From NCBI RefSeq assembly GCF_003474385.1, contig NZ_QUCY01000002.1, positions 1-64,000 of the forward strand: 64,000 bases of DNA, given 5' to 3'. This document shows positions 25,715-34,951 of this stretch, one piece after another. This DNA is from Senegalimassilia sp003474385. GTDB lineage: Bacteria; Actinomycetota; Coriobacteriia; Coriobacteriales; Eggerthellaceae. Position numbers and translations under genes: made by a program. Under the pieces are notes generated by a model. The model searched no databases and was not told the origin of the DNA. It saw only the letters and a list, made by a program, of their open reading frames with translations. Every line of letters starts with the position of its first letter. The stretch's first letter is position 1.

Positions 25715-26563
25715 ATGGAGAACCTTGGCTACTACAACGGGAAGTTCGGCCCTATCGAGGACATGGTCGTCCCCATGAACGACCGCGTCTGCTTCTTCGG
25801 CGACGGCGTGTACGACGCCGGTCCCGCTCGCAACTTCAAGATCTTCGCCATGGACGAGCACCTGGACCGCTTCTACAACAGCGCCCGCCTTGCCGACATC
25901 CAGATCCCCATGCCGCGCGAGGAGCTTGCCGACCTGCTCAACGAGCTGGTGAAGAAGGTCGACTCGCCCGAACACTTCGTGTACTACCAGTGCACGCGCG
26001 GAACCGCGCCCCGCAAGCACGACTACGTGGAGGGGCCGGGCAACCTGTGGGTGACCATCACGCCACAGGTGATGTCCGACGGCACCAAGCGCATCAAGCT
26101 GCGCAGCGAGCCCGATACGCGTTTCTACCACTGCAACATCAAGACGCTGAACCTGCTGCCCGCCGTCATGAGCTCGCAGGCGGCCAAGCGCGAGGGCGTG
26201 CAGGAGACGGTGTACTACCGCGCGAACATGGGCAACCGCGTAACCGAATGCGCGCACAGCAACGTGTCCATCATCCTGGACGACGAGCTGTGGACCGCTC
26301 CCACCGACGAGCTGATTTTGCCGGGTATTGCGCGAAAGCACCTGATCAAAGCCGCGAACAAGCTGGGTATCCCAGTGCACGAGGAGCCCTACGACCTGGA
26401 TACGCTGCGCGGCGCGCAGGAGATCATCGTGACCAGCTCATCGAACCTGTGCCTGTTCGCCGAGCAGTTCGAAGGCAAGCCCTGCGGCGGCAAATCGCCC
26501 GAGGTGGCCGAGGCGCTGCGAGCCGAGGTGAACCGCGAGTTCGCCGAAGCCACAGCGGTTTAG
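25715..26563 (+). CDS. dat: D-amino-acid transaminase (PLP fold type IV)
   Basis: It transfers amino groups between D-amino acids and 2-oxo acids, typically D-alanine + 2-oxoglutarate to pyruvate + D-glutamate, supplying peptidoglycan precursors. The 282-aa protein has the class IV fold: GDGVYDAG near the N-terminus, the PLP-binding Lys in IKTLNLLP, and the phosphate-binding region ECAHSNVSIILDD. The RGTAPRKH motif, which binds the substrate carboxyl in D-specific enzymes, argues for D- over branched-chain specificity. The start at 25715 has GAAAGGAAG upstream. It is followed after 18 nt by the DUF4392 gene and is probably co-transcribed with it. Confidence 0.85.
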   Translation: MENLGYYNGKFGPIEDMVVPMNDRVCFFGDGVYDAGPARNFKIFAMDEHLDRFYNSARLADIQIPMPREELADLLNELVKKVDSPEHFVYYQCTRGTAPRKHDYVEGPGNLWVTITPQVMSDGTKRIKLRSEPDTRFYHCNIKTLNLLPAVMSSQAAKREGVQETVYYRANMGNRVTECAHSNVSIILDDELWTAPTDELILPGIARKHLIKAANKLGIPVHEEPYDLDTLRGAQEIIVTSSSNLCLFAEQFEGKPCGGKSPEVAEALRAEVNREFAEATAV

Positions 26564-26581
26564 CGGCGCCGGAGGCATGCG

Positions 26582-27400
26582 ATGGAATCTATCGAAGGGA
26601 TACTGCTGCGCCACTCGGCGCGCGGCATGACGAAACTGGCCCTTGAGCTGCCCGTCGATTTCTGCGCTCGGGCGGCCCGCCAGGTCCTGTCGTGGCCGCT
26701 GGGCAAGGTAGCCCTTCTCACGGGCTTCGACGTGGGCGGCGCACCTGAGACCGACGGCCCCACGGGAACGTATGTGATGGCGAAATCCCTGATGAAACTG
26801 GGGTTCACGCCGGTCGTGGTATCGGAAGCGCCGGTGTGCGCGTACTTCAACGAGCTGCACATCCAAACGCGCACGGTCCAGCCTGACGACAGCGACAATG
26901 CCATGGGCAGGCTGCTCGACTCGCTATCGCCCGTGGGCATCGTGTCCATCGAGCGCTGCGGGCGCAACCTCCACAGCCGCTACTGCAATATGCGCGGGGT
27001 GGACATATCGAGGCGCACCTCGCCAACCGACGAGCTGGTGGTGCAAGCCGCGCGCCGCAACATCCCCACCATCGGCGTCGGCGATGGTGGCAACGAGATC
27101 GGCATGGGAAACGTGGCCCACGCCATCGCCCGCAAGCTGACGCTGGAGCCGTGCGTGGTAACCGTGGACAACCTGGTGGTGGCGACGGTGTCGAACTGGG
27201 GCGGCTACGGCATAGCAGCCGCCATGGGCAGGTACGCCCAGGAAAAGCTGCTGTCCGAGTTCGACCAGATCAACGGTTTCTACCAATTTATCGTCGAGCG
27301 CGGAAGCGTAGACGGCACTACCGGGCGCCGCGAGGCCACCGTGGACGGCTTCTCCCTGGAGACCGAGCGCGGCGTGGTGGAAGCGCTGCTTCAAGCATAG
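26582..27400 (+). CDS. DUF4392 protein, D-glutamate cyclase C-terminal-like
   Basis: The 272-aa protein matches the DUF4392 family, which forms the C-terminal half of the animal mitochondrial D-glutamate cyclase (converts D-glutamate to 5-oxo-D-proline). Diagnostic stretches are TGFDVGGAPETDGPTGT near residue 50, SIERCGRN, and the glycine-rich GVGDGGNEIGMGNV near 165. The start at 26582 follows GGAGG. Being next to a D-amino-acid transaminase supports a D-glutamate substrate. The other half of the animal enzyme, DUF1445, is encoded at 50077 in the 5-oxoprolinase locus. Which half is catalytic is not something the sequence settles. Confidence 0.85.
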   Translation: MESIEGILLRHSARGMTKLALELPVDFCARAARQVLSWPLGKVALLTGFDVGGAPETDGPTGTYVMAKSLMKLGFTPVVVSEAPVCAYFNELHIQTRTVQPDDSDNAMGRLLDSLSPVGIVSIERCGRNLHSRYCNMRGVDISRRTSPTDELVVQAARRNIPTIGVGDGGNEIGMGNVAHAIARKLTLEPCVVTVDNLVVATVSNWGGYGIAAAMGRYAQEKLLSEFDQINGFYQFIVERGSVDGTTGRREATVDGFSLETERGVVEALLQA

Positions 27401-27412
27401 ACGCAGGACGGG

Positions 27413-27470
27413 TGAACAGGGGACGGAGGCGTGTTCACGTGAGCGCGAACGCACCTCCGTCCCCTGTTCA
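27413..27470. repeat. long REP-like palindrome, copy 2
   Basis: Imperfect 24-bp arms (27413-27436 and 27447-27470) share the AGGGGACGGAGG core with the palindrome at 25550-25635. It begins 13 nt after the DUF4392 stop and could act as its terminator. Confidence 0.8.
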
Positions 27471-27550
27471 TGCTGACTGATGCGGTCGATAAGCCCTATA
27501 ATTACCTGCTGTGAAAACGCCGTCTAAGGCGGCAGGAGGGGGTAAAAGCC

Positions 27551-28891
27551 ATGAGAAGGGTCCATGTCCAGACCGTCAGCTTCGCAAACACCGCGATAAC
27601 GCTTGCGCTTGGCGTCGCATGCGCCATCCTGTTTTGGCAAGGGCGGGCGCAGTTCGAGGTACTGCAACAGGCAAACGAGGCATACATCTCCTGCGAAAGC
27701 GATGCACAGCAAATGCAGGACAGGTCGGATTACCTGACCGAGCAGGTTCGCCTGGTCACCATGACCGCCAAACCGGAGTACATCGACAGCTACTTCTCCA
27801 TGGCAAACAGCAACGAGGAGTTCGACGAGGCGTTTGCGGACCTCAAAAGCCGGTTTGAGGGAACCGACGCATACGAATCGCTGCGCACCGCGATGGACGA
27901 GTCGAACGAGCTGATGAACACCGAGTTCTACGCCATGCGCCTGATCTGCGAGGCGAACGGCATCGATCCCTCCCCGTGGCCCGAAATCGCATCATGCCAG
28001 ATCAGCGATGAGGATTCGCGCACGTCGCACGACAGCATGATTTACGAGGCACAGAACCTCGTCTCTGATTCCAAATACCAGGAAGCGAAGGATTCTATCA
28101 ACAGCCACACCAGCGATTGCATCGCCAAGGTAACCGATGCCACAATAGGCAGCCAAAACCGCGCCGCTTCCGTATTCGATGGCATTTATGGCACAATCGA
28201 GGCATGCGTGGCGATCTATATCGCCCTGACGTTGGTTATCTGCGCGCTCGTCCGTCGCGCCATCGTGAAACCCCTTCTGAGCTTCGGCGACAGCATCAAG
28301 GCCAACCAGCTGTTCCCCGTGCAGGGCGCAGGCGAGCTGCAGGTGCTGGCGGAAACGTATAACCGCGTGTTCACGGAAAACGAGGCCACGCACATGGTCG
28401 TCAAACATCAGGCCGAGCACGACCCGCTGACCGACCTGCTCAATCGCGGATCGTTCGACAAGGCCCTGAAACTCCACGATGACGGCAAGCACGATTTCGC
28501 GCTCATCTTGGCCGACGTCGATCAGTTCAAATCCGTCAACGACACCTTCGGCCACGCCGTGGGGGACCAGGTGCTCAAGCGCGTATCCAGCCTGCTGCAG
28601 GTGGCCTTCCGTAGCACCGATTTCGTGTGCCGCATCGGCGGCGACGAGTTCGCCGTCATCATGGCGGATGTGACCAGCGATCTGCGATACACCATCCAGG
28701 AGAAGATCAATTTCGTGAATACGGAGCTATCGAAGCCCATCGATGGCATGCCGCAGGTATCGCTGAGCGCAGGCGCCGCGTTCGCCGATCGCCCCGATCC
28801 CGGCGACAGCATCTACAAGGACGCGGACGATGCGCTGTACCACACGAAGGAAAACGGACGCGGCAGCTGTTCCTTTTTCGGTGAATTCTAG
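27551..28891 (+). CDS. membrane-bound diguanylate cyclase (GGDEF)
   Basis: It makes the second messenger cyclic di-GMP from two GTP. The 446-aa protein has one membrane helix near residues 9-30, an extracellular sensor region of about 180 residues with no recognised fold, a second helix near 215-237, and a C-terminal GGDEF domain (about 285-446). The active-site motif RIGGDEF is intact, and an RSTD inhibitory I-site lies exactly five residues before GGDEF, so the enzyme should be active and feedback-controlled. GGAGGGGG precedes the start. No EAL or PilZ gene is in the window. A remnant of a related gene's 3' end lies at 36306-36362. Confidence 0.93.
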   Translation: MRRVHVQTVSFANTAITLALGVACAILFWQGRAQFEVLQQANEAYISCESDAQQMQDRSDYLTEQVRLVTMTAKPEYIDSYFSMANSNEEFDEAFADLKSRFEGTDAYESLRTAMDESNELMNTEFYAMRLICEANGIDPSPWPEIASCQISDEDSRTSHDSMIYEAQNLVSDSKYQEAKDSINSHTSDCIAKVTDATIGSQNRAASVFDGIYGTIEACVAIYIALTLVICALVRRAIVKPLLSFGDSIKANQLFPVQGAGELQVLAETYNRVFTENEATHMVVKHQAEHDPLTDLLNRGSFDKALKLHDDGKHDFALILADVDQFKSVNDTFGHAVGDQVLKRVSSLLQVAFRSTDFVCRIGGDEFAVIMADVTSDLRYTIQEKINFVNTELSKPIDGMPQVSLSAGAAFADRPDPGDSIYKDADDALYHTKENGRGSCSFFGEF

Positions 28892-29153
28892 AGCTTGAAC
28901 AGGGAAGGCGCGCAAACACAGGAGGCTTGCGCAAGCGGAAGGCGATCCGGGTCCGCGCACAACCCAACGAATAGCGAAACCCCTGGAAGCGATGCGGTCA
29001 TTAGGCTTCGTTTCCAAGGGTTTCGCGTAAAGTACGAGACAGCTGCATTTGCAAGCAACGGATCAGGCTACGCTCAGACGAAAGCACACATCAGACACCT
29101 AAGAGGCTAAACAAAGTCCATCTCGCCAGCCAATCACGCAGCAATGCCAAGCG
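28892..29153. other. intergenic, nothing recognised
   Basis: The stretch lies between the converging diguanylate cyclase and LuxR genes. I see no gene, clear terminator or repeat in it. Confidence 0.4.
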
Positions 29154-29936
29154 TCATTTTCGGATTTTGAGGACCCCCCCGTCTCTGACTCGATTGAGGG
29201 CTGCAAAAAACTGCATCTCATTCGAAACGCCCATTTTATGGTAGATGTTGGCAATATGGCGCTTGAGAGTATTTCTACTGATGCTTAGCTTATCGGCAAT
29301 CTCTACACGCGATATGCCCTTTACCAGCAAGCAAGCAACTTCCCACTCACGCGGGGAAAGAGAGTACGCAGCAACAATGGGGTCCGCATCGCAATCCATC
29401 ATGAAGCGATTCACGCCATTTGGATACACAAGACGAAAACGGCTGCAAAGATGCTCGTTCACTTCCTCAAGCACGCGCATTTCCTCATCAGTGAAGTCAC
29501 CGTGCTCTTTCGAGCGCATGAGAGAAATGGTGCCGAACAGAATACCATCAGCAGCGATGCAAGCTGTTGCCGTGTAGAAAATACCTAAACGACTTTCCCA
29601 CTCCTGATGAATACGCGACTGCTCAATAACCTCGGGTCGCATTAAATCCGTGGAACGAACCGTCATAGGCAAACATTGATTGTAGTACCACGACAGGTAG
29701 TCGATAGCGTGATAGTAATTCGCATAAAGCGCCGTAAGCTCGTCGTCAGTATCCGTGCTTCGATAGTTAAAGGCAGCTTTATGCGAATCGGATTGGTCGT
29801 TAAGCGCTGTATATGAATGGTCGAAAGGCATTATTCCCCGCAAACCGTCACAACAGGTTACGAGCAAATCTTCCATAGGCGTAGTGTAAAGCTTGAGAAT
29901 CAGGTCATTCTGTTTCCTGTGGATGTCATCTTCCAT
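29154..29936 (-). CDS. LuxR-family transcriptional regulator
   Basis: The 260-aa protein ends in a LuxR-type helix-turn-helix (about residues 190-250: LSPREWEVACLLVKGISRVEIADKLSISRNTLKRHIANIYHKMGV). The N-terminal 170 residues resemble a GAF-like sensor domain (FYTATACIAADGILFGTISLMRS) and have no receiver phosphorylation site. GGAG lies 8 nt before the start at 29936. It is downstream of, and codirectional with, the agmatine operon and has similarly low GC, so it is a candidate regulator of that operon. Confidence 0.88.
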   Translation of the reverse strand: MEDDIHRKQNDLILKLYTTPMEDLLVTCCDGLRGIMPFDHSYTALNDQSDSHKAAFNYRSTDTDDELTALYANYYHAIDYLSWYYNQCLPMTVRSTDLMRPEVIEQSRIHQEWESRLGIFYTATACIAADGILFGTISLMRSKEHGDFTDEEMRVLEEVNEHLCSRFRLVYPNGVNRFMMDCDADPIVAAYSLSPREWEVACLLVKGISRVEIADKLSISRNTLKRHIANIYHKMGVSNEMQFFAALNRVRDGGVLKIRK

Positions 29937-30705
29937 ACGACCACTCCATATATGATTAACGTATCCCCATACATGGAATTATACCCGCACAACAGGATAT
30001 ACAGCGCATTTTACCGATAGCCAGTTCATAAAAGATGCCGAAGACCGCACATGCTCTTTCCCTGCAAAAACTGAAGACCTTCAAGCAATTGCCATTTGCG
30101 CAATATGGCAATGCCCCATCGCTTTGCCGATGGGGCTATTGCCTGCAGATGGAAAATGCGACAGCGGCGAATTCCGTCGCAAGGCAAACTGCATTTCACG
30201 CTCGCACAGTCGGTGGCAAAATAGGAAGGGCCACCGACCGCCACGATGCGAGGCCCCGAGCAGAAGCTCCGGGCGACTACCAAGACCCGCAAAACGTTCA
30301 GCTGAACACGTTCCACGAGGAACACCATGCTTCCTTCTCGCTCATGCACACGCGTAGAAGTCCGAAATCACGCGAGGAGGGGACGCAACGCAAGGAAGAA
30401 GTATGGTGTTACCCGTCAACGCCGGCCCTCAGGGTAAACCCTATCAGAGGATTCACCCCGAGAGCGCTTAGGAGGGTTGCGGCAGAGCATGCGCACGCAC
30501 TGCCGCGAATAGGTGGATGGCATCCCGGAGTCGAGTGCTCGGTGGCGCTCCGATTAAACGATTCGGAGTATCGCCCACAAATCCGAAGGCTACGCGAATC
30601 TCTCTGCTCCGAGACCACCTAAGGCCGTTTTGAACGATCCGTGGTGCGTTCCTGCAACGGTCAACATCCTCGGACTTCTGCCGACGGCCTTGAGGCGTCA
30701 TCGAA
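29937..30705. other. 769-nt intergenic region with several hairpins
   Basis: No gene with a ribosome binding site and recognisable protein is seen between the carbamate kinase and LuxR genes. There is a long hairpin GCAATGCCCCATCG/CGATGGGGCTATTGC (about 30104-30142), a perfect 9-bp stem GTCGGTGGC/GCCACCGAC (about 30208-30238), a GTTCAGCTGAAC palindrome (30297-30308) and an AAGGCCG/CGGCCTT pair bracketing 30622-30695. The right half (30360-30700) is unusually gene-free and might hold a structured RNA or a decayed gene. Confidence 0.4.
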
Positions 30706-31659
30706 TTAAGCAACGATGACAGTGCCCGTCTTGCCCTCGAGGCCAGCAGCGGCGCACTCGAGGGAGGTGATGAGGGCCTTGCCCTTCGGGAAGGCCTCGA
30801 CGTACTCGATGCAGGCCTCGACCTTGGGCAGCATGGAGCCGGGGGCGAACTGGCCCTGGGCGATGTACTCGCGGGCCTCGGCCACGGTCATCGTGGACAG
30901 CTCTTCCTGGTCGGGCTTGTTGAAGTTGATGCAGACCTTCTCGACGGCGGTCAGGATGACCAGCATGTCGGCGCCGAAGTCGGCGGCCAGCTTAGCGGAG
31001 GAGCGGTCCTTGTCGATGACGGCGGGCACGCCCTCGTAGCCGTTCTCGGTCTCGAAGACCGGCACGCCGCCGCCACCGGTGGACACGACGATGTAGCCGT
31101 TGTCCATGAGGTCCTTCACGGCGTCGAACTCGACGATGCGCTCGGGCTTCGGGGAGGCGACGACCTGACGCCAACCGCGGCCGGCGTCCTCCTTGAAGGT
31201 CCAGCCGGTCTCAGCGGCCTTGGCCTTGGCCTCTTCCTCGGTCATGAAGGCGCCGACGGGCTTGGTGGGGTTCTGGAACGCCGGATCCTCGGGGTTCACG
31301 ACGGTCTGGGTGATGACGTTGGCGACGGAGCGGTCGATGCCGCGGGCCTTCAGGTCGTTCAGGATGGCCTGGGACAGCTGATAGCCGATGTAGCCCTGGG
31401 ACATCGCGCCGGCCTCGGGGAAAGGCATCTCCGGGGTCTTGCCGTCGTTGGCGGCGGCGTAGGCGAAAGCGTTGTTGATCATGCCGACCTGGGGGCCGTT
31501 GCCGTGGGAGACGACGACGTTCACGCCATCGGCGATCATGTCGACGATGTGCTTTGCGGTGTTCTTCACCAGCTCGAGCTGCTCCTGCGGGCTGTTGCCG
31601 AGGGCGTTGCCGCCGAGGGCGATGACAACGGAAGGACCGTCACCTTTTGCGTAGGGCAT
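30706..31659 (-). CDS. arcC: carbamate kinase
   Basis: It transfers phosphate from carbamoyl phosphate to ADP, giving ATP, CO2 and ammonia: the energy-yielding last step of agmatine (or arginine) deiminase fermentation. The 317-aa protein has the amino-acid kinase fold with ALGGNAL at the N-terminus, VSHGNGPQVG, the STGGGGVPV loop and the nucleotide region VIDKDRSSAKLAADFGADMLVILT. A perfect AAGGAGG lies 7 nt before the start at 31659. It is the last gene of the operon that begins with the putrescine carbamoyltransferase, which supplies its substrate. Confidence 0.95.
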   Translation of the reverse strand: MPYAKGDGPSVVIALGGNALGNSPQEQLELVKNTAKHIVDMIADGVNVVVSHGNGPQVGMINNAFAYAAANDGKTPEMPFPEAGAMSQGYIGYQLSQAILNDLKARGIDRSVANVITQTVVNPEDPAFQNPTKPVGAFMTEEEAKAKAAETGWTFKEDAGRGWRQVVASPKPERIVEFDAVKDLMDNGYIVVSTGGGGVPVFETENGYEGVPAVIDKDRSSAKLAADFGADMLVILTAVEKVCINFNKPDQEELSTMTVAEAREYIAQGQFAPGSMLPKVEACIEYVEAFPKGKALITSLECAAAGLEGKTGTVIVA

Positions 31660-31690
31660 AGGGTTTACCTCCTTGCTTGTTTATCGAGAA

Positions 31691-33130
31691 CTATTCTTTA
31701 CCGTTCGATTCGATGCCAGCCTTCTCATTAGGCTTCGGGAAGCCGCCAATACCTCTCTTCACCAGGAGCAGCTTTCCTAGCACATAGTATGCAAGCGCGC
31801 TGAAGATGCACACGGCAGTCGTTGCATTGCAGTACCTGAAGGCGTCATGAGGAATGCACAGGAAGGGATCGAAAATTGCAAGATACAGCACCACCGAAGC
31901 TGCGAAAACGCCAATTGCAACCCAGTTGAAGCCACCCCAGAAATAGTACTTGGAGTTCTTGCCGTTGTTGTAAGCGTCGCGAATGGAAATGTGCTTTTTC
32001 CTGAACGCGTAGTAGTCAACCAGCTGCATCATTGCGATAGGAGCGCAGCTCATGCTGGAAATACCCAGGATGATATAGAAATTGTCGTACAGCGGCTCAG
32101 CCCAAATCATGCCGACGAAAGCAATCAGGGTAATCAAGCCAGTGCACTTGCCCCATGGGATTTTCACAAAGGTCTTCACTTGCTTAATGCCAATACCCAG
32201 GTTGTACAACATAACGGAGCATGCAGTAATGTCGGCGCAAATCACCAGCAGCAAAGCCGCGGTGCCAAGACCCAGACCGCCCATCGGAATCATCCATGCA
32301 GTCGGATCGGAGCTGTTCACCAGCAGAGATGCTGCAACACCCATAACGGTGCCCAGAGTCGCGGCGAAAACCAATCCGATAACGTTTGGCCAGAAAGCCG
32401 CTTTCGTGGTCTTGCACAGCTTCGCAACACCACCCATATTCGGCCACCAAGAAAAGCCGGCGCCCATACTGAGCTCGAAGACTACCAGGAAGTTCAGCCA
32501 CTGGTCCTCAAACGGGGCCAAGGGCTTAGCGGACAGAACGGTATCCCAACCGTAGTTCATGCTGACCACCACGAACAGGAAGATCAAAATGATGACGAAA
32601 ATAGGTGCTACAAAGTTATTGAGCTTCTTCAAGAGCACAGGGCCCTTCCAGGCGACCATCCAGCAAATCGCGCCGGCAATCACCGAAAGAATGAACATGG
32701 GAACACCGGTAGTGATGTTCGTTCCTGTAAACCCAAGCACGATATTGCCAACGGCCTTCGCCACCATCATACAGAGGATAACCAGCCAAGCAATAACGAA
32801 TATGGACATCAAAATCAGGAATACCTTCGTGCCTTTGCCACCAAGGATGCCTCGCACCGATGTGTATGCGTCGACTCCATATTTTCCCGATATCACCTGC
32901 GTCGCAAGCGACATAAGCAATACTGCAACGATGTTGCCGGCAATCGAGCCAACAAGCGCTGTCGGAACGTCTACATATAGCGCCAGACTTCCTCCGGTGA
33001 TAAAACACCATGCCGCGCACGCAAAACCCGTGATAACTACCGTGTAATCTTTGAAACCATAAGGACACTCGCTTTTTAGAACAGGCATAGACTCGCTTTG
33101 AGCCTCGCTGTTGACATCTGCTTCAGCCAT
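31691..33130 (-). CDS. NCS1-family permease in the agmatine operon
   Basis: The 479-aa protein has about twelve helices and resembles nucleobase-cation-symport-1 transporters: an N-terminal FKDYTVVITGFACAAWCFITGG region and a core with GAGFSWWPNMGGVAKLC. Usual NCS1 substrates are cytosine, purines, allantoin or hydantoins. Its place between agmatine deiminase and carbamate kinase suggests agmatine uptake or agmatine/putrescine exchange, a job normally done by an APC-type AguD antiporter. The ATG at 33130 follows GGGGAGG; the in-frame Met at 33163 is inside the preceding gene. It is preceded by a 73-aa membrane protein with a 13-nt gap. Confidence 0.85.
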   Translation of the reverse strand: MAEADVNSEAQSESMPVLKSECPYGFKDYTVVITGFACAAWCFITGGSLALYVDVPTALVGSIAGNIVAVLLMSLATQVISGKYGVDAYTSVRGILGGKGTKVFLILMSIFVIAWLVILCMMVAKAVGNIVLGFTGTNITTGVPMFILSVIAGAICWMVAWKGPVLLKKLNNFVAPIFVIILIFLFVVVSMNYGWDTVLSAKPLAPFEDQWLNFLVVFELSMGAGFSWWPNMGGVAKLCKTTKAAFWPNVIGLVFAATLGTVMGVAASLLVNSSDPTAWMIPMGGLGLGTAALLLVICADITACSVMLYNLGIGIKQVKTFVKIPWGKCTGLITLIAFVGMIWAEPLYDNFYIILGISSMSCAPIAMMQLVDYYAFRKKHISIRDAYNNGKNSKYYFWGGFNWVAIGVFAASVVLYLAIFDPFLCIPHDAFRYCNATTAVCIFSALAYYVLGKLLLVKRGIGGFPKPNEKAGIESNGKE

Positions 33131-33143
33131 AATGCACCTCCCC

Positions 33144-33365
33144 TTAGAAATACATGACCGCATACCAGATAACAGGCAACACTCCCAGCACGATAAACAT
33201 TGCGGCTATCAAAATGTTGTCGGCTTTATCCAGTCCAGGAATGAGCTTTCCCTCGCGTTCTTGCTCTTCGATTTCCGCGATACGCTCGAACAGTTCCCCT
33301 TCGTGAGCTTCATCGAAGTTCGTGCTTCCGCTCAGCTCGGACCTGATTTCATCTACGGCACTCAT
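33144..33365 (-). CDS. 73-aa membrane protein, possible permease accessory subunit
   Basis: The protein has an acidic, helical N-terminal half (about residues 1-45, rich in Glu) and one C-terminal membrane helix (ILIAAMFIVLGVLPVIWYAVMYF). The start at 33365 follows GGAGGGAG. It ends 13 nt before the NCS1 permease gene and is almost certainly translated with it. Small single-helix proteins paired with symporters are known as accessory or stability factors, so a structural partner of the permease is the best guess. No named family is recognised. Confidence 0.75.
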   Translation of the reverse strand: MSAVDEIRSELSGSTNFDEAHEGELFERIAEIEEQEREGKLIPGLDKADNILIAAMFIVLGVLPVIWYAVMYF

Positions 33366-33472
33366 GGACTACTCCCTCCTTCTGTTATCGAAGTTGGCAT
33401 CCTACGAAGCGAGCACGGCAACCATTACCGCCACCGGCGTTTCCAAAAGGATCGTTTCTTTCGCACGGTTCC

Positions 33473-33508
33473 CCTCTTGCGCTTCGTAATCCAAAAGAGG
33501 GCGCAAGT
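33473..33508 (-). terminator. possible attenuator hairpin between aguA and the small membrane gene
   Basis: CCCTCTT/AAGAGGG and, alternatively, CTTGCGC/GCGCAAG can pair in the 258-nt gap between aguA and the transporter genes. The two stems are mutually exclusive, which would suit partial termination, but the T tract is weak. Confidence 0.35.
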
Positions 33509-33623
33509 CTTACCTCTAGCAAAAACCTACGCCCTCCGTATTCAGAACCCATTAACCCTGTTAGCAATTAATGCGAATCATGAATTTATGGGTCAGATGC
33601 CTATTTGAAAGTGTTTCCAAGCT

Positions 33624-34820
33624 TTAAGCAGAGGGCTCCTGCTGCGTGATGCAGTGGATGTTGCCACCGCCGTACACAACCTGGCGAGAGTCAACGCCAA
33701 CGCACTTGAACACGCCTTCGCCCCACGTCTCGTCGTAAATCTTCTGCAAGGTTTCTACGGCAAGAGCATCATTAACGTCGCCGTATTGCGGGACGATGCA
33801 ACCGTGATTGGTTACCAGGTAATTCATGTAGGAAGCAATCTGCGGCTCGTCCTGCGCGGTACGCGGGTTCACCAGGTCGATGGAATTCGCTTCCTCATCG
33901 GACATGAAGCAAGGCTTCTCGGGCATGGGAAGCTTGTAGACCTTCAGCTTGCGACCCTTAGCATCGGTAGCGTTAACCAAAGTGTCGTAGATTTCATGGC
34001 ACTGACGATAGAACGGATAGTCCGGATCATCGGTCCAGATGCAGGCCACAACGCCAGGAGCGATAAAGGTCGCGCAGTCGTCAATATGACCGTTAGTAAC
34101 CTCGGGATCGATGCCTTCCTTAACCCAAATAACCTTCTCAACACCCAAGTACTCTTCGAGTTCTTTGGTCATGTAAGCGCGCAGTTCCTCGCTGAAAGGC
34201 TCATATTTACGCGGGTACAGCGGCCAATCACCTGCATCAGGCTCATGGGCGACCAGCACAGAAGCGGTACGACCACCGGAAAGCAGGCACGAGTCCGTAA
34301 CGATAAGGGTACCTTCACCATCAACGGTAATAGAACCGCCCTCGAGAATCACATGGTCGGGACGATACGTGCGAACCCCCACGTAGTCGGCCATTTTACG
34401 CGCGATTTTAGCATCCTTGTCCCAGGGGAAGTACAGGCCATCCACCAAGCCACCGTATGCATTGAAGTGCCAGTCAGTAGCAGCCTTGTCGCCCTTGCCA
34501 TTCACCAAGAACGTGGCGCCGGTATCGCGGAACCAAGCATCGTTGATGCTCATTTCCATAACCGTCACGCGCTCGTTATCCTTGAACACAGCCTTGCAGT
34601 TGTCGTAGTCGGCCTCGTTGCAGCACATCACAACGGGAGTGAACTCGGAAATGGCATTCGCGATGCCGGCATAGGTGCGCTGAGCGGGCACGGCGCCGAA
34701 CGCAAACGTGTCAGGACGATTCGGCCAGCCCATGAACACGCGGTCTTGCGGGGCGAATTCGGCCGGCATATAGAAGCCATCGGCTTTCGGAGTGGATTCG
34801 GATTCGGTAATCTGACGCAT
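33624..34820 (-). CDS. aguA: agmatine deiminase
   Basis: It hydrolyses agmatine to N-carbamoylputrescine and ammonia. The 398-aa product is a guanidino-group modifying enzyme: substrate-binding NDAWFRDTG near residue 90, FNAYGG, the catalytic His region NGHIDDCATF, and the nucleophilic Cys in GGGNIHCITQQEP at the C-terminus. The ATG at 34820 follows GGAGG at 7 nt; 34853 is a less likely upstream Met. It lies 131 nt after the putrescine carbamoyltransferase gene, its partner enzyme, in the same direction. Confidence 0.96.
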   Translation of the reverse strand: MRQITESESTPKADGFYMPAEFAPQDRVFMGWPNRPDTFAFGAVPAQRTYAGIANAISEFTPVVMCCNEADYDNCKAVFKDNERVTVMEMSINDAWFRDTGATFLVNGKGDKAATDWHFNAYGGLVDGLYFPWDKDAKIARKMADYVGVRTYRPDHVILEGGSITVDGEGTLIVTDSCLLSGGRTASVLVAHEPDAGDWPLYPRKYEPFSEELRAYMTKELEEYLGVEKVIWVKEGIDPEVTNGHIDDCATFIAPGVVACIWTDDPDYPFYRQCHEIYDTLVNATDAKGRKLKVYKLPMPEKPCFMSDEEANSIDLVNPRTAQDEPQIASYMNYLVTNHGCIVPQYGDVNDALAVETLQKIYDETWGEGVFKCVGVDSRQVVYGGGNIHCITQQEPSA

Positions 34821-34951
34821 TTCAGTACCTCCAATGAGTACGAAGGGCTGCATGATCGCTGCCGACCATGCAGCCCTTTGCGAAATATGATTGTGCCTTG
34901 TTCGATTGACGAGAACTGGGCTAGCGTCAACCGAACGACAAAACTTACGCC

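Noticed and set aside
30409..30618. A 69-codon minus-strand frame after the carbamate kinase gene.
   Set aside because: No ribosome binding site, no recognisable protein, and composition like other chance frames in the spacer.
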